Shown here: positions 10,174 through 20,386 of the stretch, in pieces
Numbering within the stretch: position 1 is the first letter of the stretch
How the letters are laid out: each line of letters begins with the position of its first letter
NCBI GenBank assembly: GCA_039111635.1
Contig: JBCAQO010000014.1
Span: forward strand, 186,001-250,000
Direction of reading: 5' to 3'
Origin: Heterobasidion occidentale
Taxonomy: Eukaryota; Basidiomycota; Agaricomycetes; Russulales; Bondarzewiaceae
DNA length: 64,000 nt
Made by a program: the position numbers and the translations under genes
The notes under the pieces: model-generated
Told to the model about the DNA's origin: nothing
Seen by the model: only the letters and a program-made list of their open reading frames with translations
Databases searched by the model: none

Positions 10174-11601
10174 TCAGGAAAAATCCTCTGCCAGGTCCAC
10201 CAACATCTCTTTGGCCTTAGCCTTCCCTACTTCTTGGAAGAGCGCTCGGACGCCATTAGTATTACTGACGGGTCTGTTTCCTCGTCGTCCGTTAGGCGGT
10301 ACATAGCGCTCTCCATCGCTCTGGTGTGATCCTCTCCTTCCCGCGGAAGGGTCCTCACGTTCCATCGAATTACCAGGTTGTGGTACCCGACGGTGGTGGC
10401 CATGAGAACTCCCCTCCTCCAGTCCTCGATGTAGTCGCGCATCGTCTCCTACCGGGGGTTCTTGCTCGTCTTCATCCTCCATGTCTGCAGCGCGAGTTCG
10501 TCTACCTCCTCCACCCATCGGCTTGCGCGGATTTCCTCGAGACGGGGGAACGCCTCTACGAGGGGAACGACAGTCAGCTATCCCATGCCCTGGTTTTCCG
10601 CAATTGTAGCAGGAAAAGGGAGCAGGTCTCTTGCCATCGTATACACGCTTGTTCCGATTGGCGTCTCTTTTGCGAGAGGCGTCAATGTCCATGTCAACCA
10701 CCTGGTTGTTCATTCTTCGAGGAGCGGTGGTAGAGTTATAGCGGCGAGCTGGTTGGAGGTGAAAGCGATTGAGGAAGTCGCTTCGGAATGAGGTGGAGTT
10801 GGCTAGGATCGCCTTTTGAGCACTTCGGGCTCTCAGGCGTCCGTCTATTTCACAGGCAGTGTTGACCCAATCTTGGATCGTGTCATTCGGCGGAGTTTCT
10901 TTGTCATAGATTTTGTCCATGACCCTTGGATCGAGTCCCCTCTGGAAGTAAGGAACTTGTTCCTTGTCGGTGATGTCGGCGTCGGCGGCGATAAGGATGA
11001 ATTGGTTTGAATACTCATCCACCGTCATCTCCCCTGAGAGAAAGACATGAGGGCGCTTCGGGCCTTGTCCGTGAGGTTCGTTTCCTTGAACTGGAGTTTA
11101 AACTTGACAAGGTAAGTCGTCCCAAGTCCCTACGGTCCTTGGGGGGGGTCGCCCCTACTGTCTTCTTTAGGAAACTTTCCCGCCCATACGCCGGCCGTCC
11201 CATATCTCATGCAAGAGAGAGCGAGAGAACCTTGTCTGAATCCGTCTTGTATCGGTCTGGTTCTGCTGTAAAAAGGAGGAGGCAATTCATGATGATTTCT
11301 GTGATTGTGTTCGGTCCCCTTCGAAGTTATCAGGGAGCTTGAGCTTGCCCCTTCCCGACGAGACGGGGGGTCTGTAGGATTTGACATAATATTTCGGGTG
11401 TTGATCGGTGTTTGAATATCCGAGGATTCGGACTCGGATGTTCCTTCTTCTTCCTCCGATGTGTCCGGTATATCCGGTTTCGGGTTCCTGTACTGGGGTG
11501 GTTCTACCCAGTCTTCTGCTGTTTCGTCCAAGCCCACTCAGCTTCTGTTCCGTCTTCTCTTGTGAAGAAGTATCGTCCTTCTCGGTACGAGCAGTTATCA
11601 A
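10174..11601 (-). pseudogene. A1 gag, frameshifted
   Basis: Homologous to the intact A2 gag (24315-25751) but split into at least three frames (11287-11601, 11130-11537, 10174-11028). It retains the capsid-like region and the zinc knuckle CYNCGKPGHGIADC. Gag would form the virus-like particle and package the RNA. Confidence 0.8.
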
Positions 11602-11843
11602 AGTTTTGGGGTGCTGGCCGATTGGTGTCGGAGTAATACCAGTGGTTTTCTCTTTGATGGATAGGACGATTGTTCTGTCGAAGTTGGTTAGGGTTCGTCT
11701 AGTGCCTGGTGGAAATCCTAGGCCTAGGTCTTGCTCCAGGGTGTGTGAAGTAACTCTCTTCGGTGGGGTCTATGCCACCGATGAGGGTTGTGAGAAAGAG
11801 TGTGGCAGCAAGCAGAGTGTGGTGCAAGGTAGGGGCAAAAGCG

Positions 11844-11853
11844 AGTCTATTCT
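11844..11853 (-). other. A1 primer-binding site (self-priming)
   Basis: On the element strand AGAATAGACT lies 2 nt inside the 5' LTR. It is the exact complement of AGTCTATTCT in the same LTR (12082-12091), which lies 34 nt downstream of the LTR TATA box at 12119-12125, where transcription should start. Confidence 0.75.
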
Positions 11854-11855
11854 AG

Positions 11856-12505
11856 TGTTACGAACTGCTCGCTCGTTCAGTAACCCAAGAGTAACAGGTT
11901 CTTCCCTAGTCGCACAATGGACTGAGTGGTGGCGAAGTCTCGACTGTATCAGGTGTTGATACAGGATGAGAATAATGATTGGCTCTAAGAATTCTGTATG
12001 TGTAGATACAGAACGAAGAGCTTCGTATTCGAAGATACGAATGAACGAAGTACACAGTACGAAGACTGTGTAAGAACGAAGAGAATAGACTGAAGATCCT
12101 CAGCCTATTCTATGGGCCTTATATACTGTATGGGTATAGGGTAAGAGTCCGTGTGCTTCTCCAGGTTTCCATCCTAGGAGAGCTGAGGCCGCCGTCTTTC
12201 TCATCCGGCGCCTACTCTTGTACTTCTCCAGTCGCACTGATCCATCATGGTGCGACGAGGTGCTTACCCGTAAGCCCTAAGCCCATGGCATGTGAATGCC
12301 TCCCTTATTACTGTGTGAACTTCGTGATCCTCGTGTCCCTCCAATATAGCCTTTACCGATGTCTTGAAGAACCATCGGTCTTGTCGGCTCCTAAGGACAT
12401 GCAGAGTACCTTGGTGTACGCTCCGTAGTGGAGCCGCCTAGCATGTGATGCTTGATCCATCGGTTAGACCGGCCGCGAAGGGCCCCGATCGGTCAAGTCA
12501 TAACA
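11856..12505 (-). repeat. A1 5' LTR with promoter
   Basis: 650 bp. On the element strand it carries TATATAAGG (12119-12125 region) and the predicted start of R at 12091. It differs from the left LTR by a few substitutions and small indels. Confidence 0.93.
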
Positions 12506-12633
12506 CTTTTGGAGCTGAATTGTCATTTATTTTGCGGTGCTTGCCCTCCTTACCGGAGTTAGTCTGTAGAATTCTCTGCAAATGCTGTCACAATCGATTG
12601 AGCAAGAACATTGGCAAAATTAAGACCTGCCTT

Positions 12634-13013
12634 TCATGCCTGCATGTCGGCTTTGTGCTCGAACGAAACAGTCCTACGTGTCGAGGGGGAAGAAGATGTT
12701 GGCATCAAGAAGTCGCGTTCATCATCACTCGAAAGCTTGATGACCTCCGACTCGAGGATCTGTACGATAGAGATCAGGTGATAAAAATAGCAGAGCAGAT
12801 TTGAGTCTCTCACTAATGGCGTATATTGAACAGAAGCGTTCACCTTACTGCGATGCCGCCGCTCATGATCAGCGGTCAGAACTACGTTCTCGGCACACAA
12901 GGAGACCAGTTGGGCCAACTTTTCTGCATTGCTAGCTCGAAGCTTCATGACCTGTGCGATCTCTGCCGTGTACTTATCCTGGAGTGCAGTCAATTGATCA
13001 TTTAGGCCACAAG
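12634..13013 (-). pseudogene. 3' exons of a host coiled-coil gene cut by element B
   Basis: The last two exons (12814-13013 and 12634-12759) of a gene whose 5' part lies at 34060-34622, with a 54-bp intron at 12760-12813 (GTGAGA..TACAG on the minus strand). The peptide is helical and charged and ends in a Ser-rich tail before the stop at 12634. Joined across element B, and counting the acaag target once, the gene has an open frame of 279 codons from the ATG at 34622. No enzymatic motif is visible. With B in place the protein would lose its last ~107 residues. Confidence 0.75.
13009..13013. repeat. Target-site duplication of element B, left copy
   Basis: acaag, repeated exactly at 34060-34064. 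Confidence 0.92.
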
Positions 13014-13844
13014 TGTTAGGACCGCATCCTAACACGTGCTTCGCACGTGAGTGGATGGGCTGGTCAAGTGCTTCGGACTTGTTGCAGACTCGGACCGCTT
13101 TCAATGACTCCTTACCATTTACATGCTGATGCATGAACGCTGACTTCTGGTTCCTGATTCTCAATGTGGACAGACATTGGTTCCTGACCCCCGTTCCTGG
13201 TTCTTGATCGATCAAAGATGTGGATGGACATTAGTGATCGGATTACTATATTTGGTTATATGGCAGGTCGATGAGGCATTCTAGCTTACGGATCTCGATC
13301 GTTGACTTCGGTACCTAAGAAGCGCACAGACCAGATCTTGATCCTGCCCTAGACACTTCTGTACGTAAATAGCCGAGATGAGCTTCTAAGAAGCTCAGCT
13401 CGTTCACCTGTAATACACTCGATCTCTGCACTGCACCCGGCGTCTGGCTACCTTCCTAGCCCACGCTTCGTGATCTCTGTCAGATCTGAGAAACTCTTTG
13501 CACGGTCTGACGAAGCACTGGACTCGTCTCCCTTCCCTCCCCTCCCTCTACTCATCCGCTTCTACACCGACTAGCTGCCTTTCGCGTTCTCAGTTGGACA
13601 CCCCTCGTGTCATCTGTTGGACAGGAAGATCATCCGGTTCCTCCTCATCATCGAGAAGACCTCGAAGATCACCTTCTCAATCTATTCGAGAACAAAGCCG
13701 ACAGCGACCCCGAGTTCCTCGAAAGAGCCCAAAGACAATCCATTGTCTTTATCCATTGGAGTCTACGACTATACAAACCAGTGGAGGTTTAGCCTAGGGG
13801 ACCCCTTCGTGCATCGGTGCACGTGATAGGTCTCCGACCTAACA
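13014..13844 (+). repeat. Family B 5' LTR
   Basis: 831 bp. TAAATA at 13366-13371 is a TATA-like box 31 nt before AGCTCGTTCA at 13397-13406, the sequence complementary to the primer-binding site. Both LTR termini are built from consecutive palindromes: TGTTAGGAC/GTCCTAACA, CACGTGC/GCACGTG, GTGCA/TGCAC and TAGGTC/GACCTA. Confidence 0.93.
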
Positions 13845-15163
13845 CTTGAACGAGCTCTTTTATCCCTACCCTATTCAAGCTGGATCCCAGCAGAGGCAGC
13901 TCTTTCTCTCATCAGTCAACAACATTTTAGCAATCGCCAACAGGGTAAACCTAACGGCAACCCAGCAGCGACCCCTCAAGGGAGAATAAACAACCCCGGA
14001 GCCATAGAAGTCGCAAGACACCGGAACCCAGGAAAAGTCTATTCAGGAATAGCCACACTCAGGCTACAACAAGCACCCGAAATATTTATAGACCTCCTTA
14101 AAACTGGATATAGATTTTCCGGGATTTGCTTCGTCAACGAACCAAAGACACCGTTCACACTCACGGACAACGGAGAGCCCGACGTCATCAGAGCAAGGAA
14201 CTGCGTCGAGATACACGACGGAAGACCAGACGATTTCCCCGTCGCCGTTATCCCCGATCTCAGAAGAACCATCGCAAGGAATATCGACACAGACGGAATC
14301 AGAGCGGAACTCGTCAAGACCAAGGAGAACAGAGACCACGTCTCAATCCTCATCCACTGGACCTTCTCCTCAACCTAGGAAGACACACTGGAAGCCCCTA
14401 ACTCTCCGCCAGTCCGAACAGAAATTGAAGGGATCGTTTTTATCGTCAGAAGAGGAGAGTTCGCCCACAAAACTTATCATCTCCGAACCCTCATCTCGGG
14501 ACACACATTCTCCGAGATCATCCAACTCATCGACCAAATTGATATTTCCATCAACGAAATTATCAAAAGGGACCCAGACTTACAAGAAGCATTACAAGCC
14601 GGAAGAAGACAGGCAGTACCCTTCTTCTTCAAAGAATAAAGAACAACGGACGAAGTCGCAGCGGGATACCCTCCCGGCTATAGAACAGACCCAGCAGAAG
14701 TCTACGAAGACTTACCCGAAGACGTCGACAAGGATCAACTTTATTACGACGAAAGGAAAGCACACTTCTACTACACGGGAATCCTCACCGGATTCTTCCA
14801 ACAACAAGGCAAGAGCGAATACGAATACGCGGCTTGGGGAGGAGAAATCGTCCACGCAGGACCCGACCTACGCCTTGTTAAGGTCGAGGACTACGTCGCA
14901 AGAAAGACCTTCGACAAGCCTGAATCACCGGCAAATCGGCATCGTGACTCGCCAAGACCGCACATACATACTCTACCCAGAGAAACAGCCAGTGGAAGTC
15001 GAATCTCTAAAAAAACACTCCCGCTACATCCCCCTTACAGGAGACCGCTCCCCAAGAAGACTTCCGAGCCTCAACACCGGAATTTGTCCCCGAACCGGAG
15101 TATTTTGAAGCACCAAGTGAAGATCAGGAACCGCCTAACAATCCAGAGCCCCCGCCCGATACA
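13830..15163 (+). pseudogene. Degenerate N-terminal extension of B gag, without ATG
   Basis: One frame runs from the LTR end to about 14930 with only two in-frame stops (TAG at 14376, TAA at 14637). It then appears to shift frame twice before joining the acidic Pro/Glu-rich segment that leads into the ATG at 15164. The translation is protein-like throughout (for example LIHWTFSS, EIIQLIDQIDISINEIIKRD, YYDERKAHFYYTGILTGF). I find no ATG in it before 15164, so initiation would have needed a non-AUG codon, splicing or an upstream start that has been lost. Family unknown. Confidence 0.45.
13847..13856 (+). other. Family B primer-binding site (self-priming)
   Basis: TGAACGAGCT, two bases after the 5' LTR, is the exact complement of 13397-13406 in the LTR. 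This matches the Tf1/sushi arrangement, in which the 5' end of the RNA folds back to prime reverse transcription. Confidence 0.75.
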
Positions 15164-15912
15164 ATGTCGGCAGATACTGGAAGTAATGAGTCCAAGGGAC
15201 CAGCTATGGCCAAACCCACCACCTTCAGTGGAAACAGAAAACGAACCGAGCAATTCCTCCACGAAATCGACCTGATGTTCCTGGCCAGGAAGAAGGATTA
15301 TGCGAACGAATTCGCCAAAATTGCTTATGCTCTATCATACATGAAGGAAGGATCTGCAGGGATATGGGCAAGGAACTTCACTCAGGCCAGGAACACGCTG
15401 AAGGATTGGAACAAATACACTTGGGCAGACACGGTCGGCTACACATCCATCCGAAAAAAGATAGCCACCGACTTCAAGGAGTTCAACAAAGAAGCCGATG
15501 CTCGCGACAAACTGGCCCGAGTCAATCAGGGAAAGGAATCATTTAACACCTACCTTCAGCTATTTGAACAGCTCGCGGCGCTTGCCAGTGTAGACGAAGA
15601 AACCAAGAAGACCCATTTCCTGCGAGGACTCAAGTGGGAATTGGCAAAAGGAATTTATGAAGATCCCTCTAAAGACGGGACATGGGAAGAACTAGTCGAG
15701 AAGGCCAAGAAACACGAAAGGATGCGCATCGCAAGGGACCGAGCATACGACCTCCAAAAAGGAAAATTCCAAATCTACACACCGCGTACGTTTTACGACG
15801 AAAGGGCACCCCCACGGCACGATAGGGAGCCCCAATACGAACCTATGGATGTAGACGCAGCGGAGATGGAGGCCGATGCTGTCCGAACTCGCTTCAAGAA
15901 GCTTACCCCGGC
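15164..15912 (+). pseudogene. B gag, 5' part (interrupted by A2)
   Basis: Starts at ATG (MSADTGSNESKG) and encodes a retrotransposon capsid domain (FSGNRKRTEQFLHEIDLMF, then WDRN/FKEFNKEADARDKLARV-type helices). The frame breaks in codon 250 where A2 inserts. Removing A2 (15913-26593) and one ccggc copy restores 340 codons ending at 26869. A particle-forming role is expected from the family. Confidence 0.85.
15908..15912. repeat. Target-site duplication of A2, left copy
   Basis: ccggc, repeated exactly at 26594-26598. Confidence 0.92.
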
Positions 15913-16565
15913 TGTTACGAACTGCTCGTTCAGTAACCCAAGAGTAACAGGTTCTTCCCTAGGTCGCACAATGGACTGAGTGGTGGGCGAAGTCTCGACT
16001 GTATCAGGTGTTGATACAGGAGGGAATAATGATTGGCTCTAAGAATTCTGTATGTGTAGATACAGGGGGAACGAAGAGCTTCGTATTCGAAGATACGAAT
16101 GAACGAAGTACACAGTACGAAGACTGTGTAAGAACGAAGAGAATAGACTGAAGATCCTCAGCCTATTCTATGGGCCTTATATACTGTATGGGGTATAGGG
16201 TAAGAGTCCGTGTGCTTCTCCAGGTTTCCATCCTAGGAGAGCTGTGGCCGCCGTCTTTCTCATCCGGCGCCTACTCTTGTACTTCTCCAGTCGCACTGAT
16301 CCATCATGGTGCGACGAGGTGCTTACCCGTAAGCCCTAAGCCCATGGCATGTGAATGCCTCTCATATTACTGTGTGAATTCTGTGAGCCTCGTGTCCCTC
16401 CAATATAGCCTCTACCGATGTCTTGAAGAACCATCGGTCTTGTCGGCTCCTAAGGACATGCCGAATACCTTGATGTACGCTCCGTAGTGGAGCCGCCTAG
16501 CATGTGATGCTTGATCCATCGGTTAGACCGGCCGTGAAGGGCCCCGATCGGTCAAGTCATAACAT
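15913..16565 (-). repeat. A2 3' LTR (mosaic)
   Basis: 653 bp. The first two thirds match the A1 LTR type, including the 64-bp inverted-repeat block. From about 16360 onward it matches the A2 5' LTR type (for example ctctcatattactgtgtgaa and gccgaatacc). Confidence 0.9.
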
Positions 16566-16578
16566 TACCCCCTTTCTA
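16566..16578 (-). other. A2 polypurine tract
   Basis: agaaagggggtaa on the element strand, next to the 3' LTR. Confidence 0.75.
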
Positions 16579-19110
16579 GGTCCCAACTCCTGAGGGGACT
16601 ACTCGCTTGAGCTTCATCGTCATTCCACGTACAATTGCTTGCTGGTCGTCAAATAGATTGGGATGCGTCTTCCCAATATCGCTTCGTTTTCTGGGGCGAA
16701 GACCGACCTACGTCGTTTACAACGCCTAGGAGTTTTTCCGTCTCCATTGAGCCTGTTTGATTTGAAGTTCGTGGTATTGGCACAACACAATACCATGCCC
16801 CTTCTCCCGGTGTTCTTCCTTCACCGCACGTTTTGTGTGAGTACACTCCTAGAGTCAATAGGCAGCTACTCGACCAGGGCTCCTGGTAGGTTTGATGAGC
16901 CAGTGTCATCTGGCGATGATGCAGAAAGGTGTCGTGCGAATGATTATAGGATGAAATAGAAACTCGTCTGAGGATGGTGTGTGTCGTTCTTCTTCTAAGT
17001 GCCGAAGGCCATGCTTCAGTGTTTCCAGGATAGATCTTCATCTCCTTGATCTCCAGTATCGAGGGGGACTCCAGGTGGTGGGTTGATCGCTTTACTAAGG
17101 CTTAGGCCCACCAACCTATCGAGGGTGAACAGTCCTCGACTTGTCTTGAGTCCGGCAAGACCCCTTTGAAGATCCCTAACTCTGTCAGCCCCATACGGTG
17201 GCCCGTTCCTGGTTAGAGATTGAGTGTTCGTCCAGAGTTTGTTTTTCACAAGGGAGCGAGCATGTAGCAGCGCTCCGCGTATTGAACACGAGGTAAGGAC
17301 TTTGAAGAATAGTCTTTGAACCCCATGGTCTCTTGAATAGACCATGGTATCCACCTTGACGGTAATTATGCGGGGTCAGCGTAAGGTATGTCCTGGTAGT
17401 TTTAACGTCGTGCCGGACGTCCGTAGTTTTACGTCTTTGCGGACGTCCGCTAGTTTATCCTTAAGTCGTTGCGGACTGAGGCTAGTTTATACATAAGTCG
17501 TTGCGGACTTGCCCTGCTAGTTTATGCCAAGGTCGTTGCGGACCTATCCATCTCCCAACGTAGGAGTACCTGTAAACAAGACAGCAGGTGTTTCTGCGCG
17601 CCGGAACATTCATCGGTGATGCGCATAGGGCCGTAGACCAGTTCCTCCTTCTTGACAGGGTTCCCATTGAGGTAAGATGGTGACGGTTTATACTATATCA
17701 AACCGGATAACTTTATAGAGTCGCGAGAATAGACGTGAAGGCCTATTTTGACACAACTCACATGGCCCTGTAGACAGAAGGGCAGCTCAGTTTATCGTCA
17801 TGAAGGACGGCAACTAGTTTATAGTCATTGCGGACGTTCGCTATCGCCTGGCTTGAACCTCCCGAGCCTCGATAGATTTAATCCTCCGGGGTGAGGGTAG
17901 TTTAAGGTCATTTCGGACTATTGCAGCTGGAAGCGGTAATTCCAGCTCCAATACGATCCCTAGGACGAGGGATAATAGTTTATCGTCATTGCGGACTAGA
18001 TCAACATCGTGGTATCAACAACGATGTCGATTGACATCTCCTATGCTGAAAGGAGTGGTAGTTTAACGTCTTTGCGGACGCAGCAATGCCAAAACATATC
18101 TCATGTTTGGACACTGCTCACGACCCTGTAAAGGAAAGGGTAATCCCAGTTTAAGCCATGGAGGGCGTTCGTAGTTTTCTGTCATTGCGGACGGAGCAAA
18201 ACCTGAGGCACAATCCCAGTTGCCTCTTGACTGGCCCTTGAAGCGGAATCCTTGCTTCGGACTTCAAGGGTAGAATGGGAGCGCCATGGAGTAGTTGTGG
18301 CCTTGTCGGAAGACTGACAACCCGCTTCATGTCCCCAAACCCCTCGCACGGAATTGAACCGTGTCGACCCCATATTCTTTTACTGTAGGGCGTATGGAAT
18401 ATGGAAGCGCCTCGACCTAGTCGGCAGGGTTCTGCAATGGTGGAGGTTCTCAGTTCCACCGTCTGCCAGAATACAACCACGCTCCGAGGGTCTTGGTAGC
18501 TTTAGCGTCATTCCGGACGGTAACTAGTTTATCGTCATTGCGGACCAAGCCTTTCGTAGTTTTACATCGTTGCGGATGTGTTTTTCTCTGTTTTGGGTAC
18601 TAATGGAGTGCGGCCATCAGTTCCTGCATCGCTGATAGGGTCCCCTAATGCGGAAACGACCCTGTAAAACTGGAGATCCAAAGTGGGACGTCCAAGACAC
18701 CTGTCAGACCTTGACAGCGAGGTTGGTCCACCGTTCCCCAACGGTGGGTATGCAACACGATTTCCCACCAATATTCATGCATCATTTATGTACCAGTACC
18801 AAGGTTATGTTGTGAATCCTAAGGGCCTCCTAATGCGGAAAGGGCCCTGTAAAACTGGGGATCCAAGCGGGACACCCGATTCGCTTGTCAGAATACCTCT
18901 TGACAACGAGAGTGTTGAATGCTTGTCCTTGTCTTGAGACCGGAGGGCTGCAACGCAAAATGGTCAGGTACTTCCCCTGCCTTCTTATCTTTTCACAGTT
19001 TAACGTCATGCAGGACGTCCGTTTCGGCATCCTGTGCGTGAAACCGGTACCTGTGGTGTGGAGGGTCCTTTCCTCTCCGTCACCATTTAGCGGCAAGGGG
19101 TTCCTTTACT
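16579..19110 (-). other. A2 hairpin-dense 3' non-coding region
   Basis: Counterpart of 2298-4800 in A1, with the same AGTTTA-box hairpins from 17397 to about 19020. Between two of these hairpins (about 17919-17977) A1 and A2 have unrelated sequences that both form two consecutive stem-loops. In A2 the first of them contains an 18S rRNA-like stretch. No coding frame is supported. Confidence 0.75.
17923..17953. other. 18S rRNA 530-loop-like segment within an A2 hairpin
   Basis: GCGGTAATTCCAGCTCCAAT plus one more A (17933-17953) is identical to the universally conserved helix-18 region of eukaryotic 18S rRNA. It is preceded by gcagc, as in rRNA, but tggaa replaces a single C, which creates the 8-bp stem AGCTGGAA/TTCCAGCT. 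The surrounding sequence is not rRNA, so this is not an rRNA gene. Confidence 0.7.
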
Positions 19111-19221
19111 CCCTTGCCTAATATCCTCCACCAATGTCCCCGTAATCCCCGTATCCTTTGTCCGGCCTGTAATAGGGGTCGATGTCGTCATAATTGCCGC
19201 CTTCGACTTCGTCCCAGGCGT

Positions 19222-20310
19222 CTAGTTCCGCTCGAGTTTAGGCAGTAGTTCGCTGAGTCGGGCGCTGGCGGATTGGAGTTCTTCTACCAATGTGTGGATG
19301 CGCTCCTTCAGCTCGATTATCTCGAGGACGGTTTGGAGTCGGCGAATCTCTTGGTCTAGTTCTTCTAGGACTGCTTCGCCTGGGCTGAAGGGTTGCCCTT
19401 GTTCTCTGGCTCCCTCGTCCCTCATTCCTCCTGTACCTTGGAGGATGCTCCTCATTGCTGCCTCCTGCGTCCTGCCCGGTGGATTGTCCTGTCGAAGTGG
19501 GAGGAAGGGCCTCTCGATCCCTTCGTGCCTGTCGTTGGACCGTAGCCCAGACATATTCCGTCTGGGTGGATGCGTCTCGACTACTTGTAGCTGGTATCGC
19601 TCTGCTAGCTTCGCTCCATGGTTGGACGCGGAATGGGTCAATCCGAACGGGATGGGCGTGGGAGGAGTGTCTTGTGTTGGTGTGCGATATGAGGGCGGGT
19701 AGGAGCTCCAAATTGACGAAGGAGGAGAACTTGTCCGGGTGAATGAGTAAGGCGTAAGCCCCATTATTTCCTCGGGCATACCAGGAGGCGGCCCTATGAT
19801 CATCTGCATAGGCCAGAAGCCTGACCTGGTCGCTCGCGTCAGCGAGGCGTTGGGGTATGTCGTCGCTCTCGCTCCCTGATGTACCAGCCGTTGCTGGTTC
19901 TTGTATACTTCTCTCAGCAACTGTAAGCGATGCCAGGTCCGCAGGGTTTCCTGGTCTTCTTCCGCCTCTTGTTTCCTGCCTTGTGTCTCCTTGAGCCAAC
20001 GCTGTCGTCGGGCGCGGAGGCGTTGACGGAGTAGGTCTTCCTTCTTCTTGACGTCTTTCATTGTGCTCGTCATGAGCTCCCTCAACCCGTGGTGAGGTTC
20101 GAGGACCCGTTCGACCTTCGGTGGCGAACGCGGTTTGGTGGACAATGATTGGTATGGGAATTCCTTCTGGAGTCGATGGGCGGCTGCTTTGGCTAGGGCG
20201 TCCAGTGTCGGGGTTGGCCACGGCCAGAATGATGTCTGGTGAGGGGTTTCTTGAAGGGGAGGAGGTAGTTCCATCATCGATGAGCATGGCACGTCCAGGG
20301 GAGTAATCAA
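19222..20310 (-). CDS. A2 accessory ORF-a/c fusion (362 codons)
   Basis: In A2 a deletion of about 167 bp, relative to A1 5574-5742, joins the coiled-coil ORF-a to the coiled-coil ORF-c in one frame. The listed start is a TTG codon; in-frame ATGs occur from about residue 12 (MMELPPPLQ). Charged helical regions lie near residues 75-125 and 310-362. No known family. Confidence 0.4.
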   Translation of the reverse strand: MITPLDVPCSSMMELPPPLQETPHQTSFWPWPTPTLDALAKAAAHRLQKEFPYQSLSTKPRSPPKVERVLEPHHGLRELMTSTMKDVKKKEDLLRQRLRARRQRWLKETQGRKQEAEEDQETLRTWHRLQLLREVYKNQQRLVHQGARATTYPNASLTRATRSGFWPMQMIIGPPPGMPEEIMGLTPYSFTRTSSPPSSIWSSYPPSYRTPTQDTPPTPIPFGLTHSASNHGAKLAERYQLQVVETHPPRRNMSGLRSNDRHEGIERPFLPLRQDNPPGRTQEAAMRSILQGTGGMRDEGAREQGQPFSPGEAVLEELDQEIRRLQTVLEIIELKERIHTLVEELQSASARLSELLPKLERN

Positions 20311-20329
20311 GGGAGGAGTGGTCGGACAT
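19238..20329 (-). CDS. A2 accessory ORF-b in the alternative frame (363 codons)
   Basis: Begins with an ATG (MSDHSSLDYSPGRAML) about 50 nt after a TATA box and overlaps the 362-codon frame almost completely. Its second half corresponds to ORF-b of A1 (SDQVRLLAYADDHRAASWY). The acidic tail seen in A1 is lost through a frame change near 19238. In A1 the ATG equivalent at 20329 is mutated to AGG. Confidence 0.4.
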   Translation of the reverse strand: MSDHSSLDYSPGRAMLIDDGTTSSPSRNPSPDIILAVANPDTGRPSQSSRPSTPEGIPIPIIVHQTAFATEGRTGPRTSPRVEGAHDEHNERRQEEGRPTPSTPPRPTTALAQGDTRQETRGGRRPGNPADLASLTVAERSIQEPATAGTSGSESDDIPQRLADASDQVRLLAYADDHRAASWYARGNNGAYALLIHPDKFSSFVNLELLPALISHTNTRHSSHAHPVRIDPFRVQPWSEASRAIPATSSRDASTQTEYVWATVQRQARRDREALPPTSTGQSTGQDAGGSNEEHPPRYRRNEGRGSQRTRATLQPRRSSPRRTRPRDSPTPNRPRDNRAEGAHPHIGRRTPIRQRPTQRTTA

Positions 20330-20372
20330 GTACGGGGAGGATTCTTGCTTTGAAAGAGGGAGGGATGTCTCC

Positions 20373-20382
20373 CTTTTTATAT
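20373..20382 (-). promoter_or_regulatory. TATA box after A2 pol
   Basis: TATAAAAAG on the element strand, between the pol stop at 20387 and the ATG at 20329. Confidence 0.45.
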
Positions 20383-20386
20383 CTTT

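Larger units (their letters stand above)
1633..12505 (-). mobile_element. Complete Ty3/gypsy chromovirus A1 (family A)
   Basis: A 10.9-kb LTR retrotransposon coded on the minus strand. It has two LTRs of about 650 bp, perfect 5-bp target duplications, a self-complementary primer-binding site, gag, protease-RT-RNase H-integrase-chromodomain, two extra ORFs after pol, a hairpin-dense 3' non-coding region and a polypurine tract. Gag and pol both carry frameshifts relative to A2 and to each other, so the copy is probably not autonomous now. It sits in the 3' flank of the coiled-coil gene that element B also hit. Confidence 0.93.

Noticed and set aside
14039..14353. Minus-strand frames opposite the B gag leader
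   Set aside because: No start context or motif, and the plus strand carries the element's coding sense here.
14425..15108. 227-codon Ser/Thr/Lys-rich frame in the B leader
   Set aside because: Most of it is a shadow of the protein-like frame that starts at 13830; only its last third (GIVTRQDRTYILYPEKQPVE) looks genuine, reflecting a frame change in the decayed leader.
17923..17953. An 18S rRNA gene fragment as an annotated rRNA
   Set aside because: Only about 26-31 nt are rRNA-like; the flanks are retrotransposon hairpins. Kept as a finding, not an rRNA feature.
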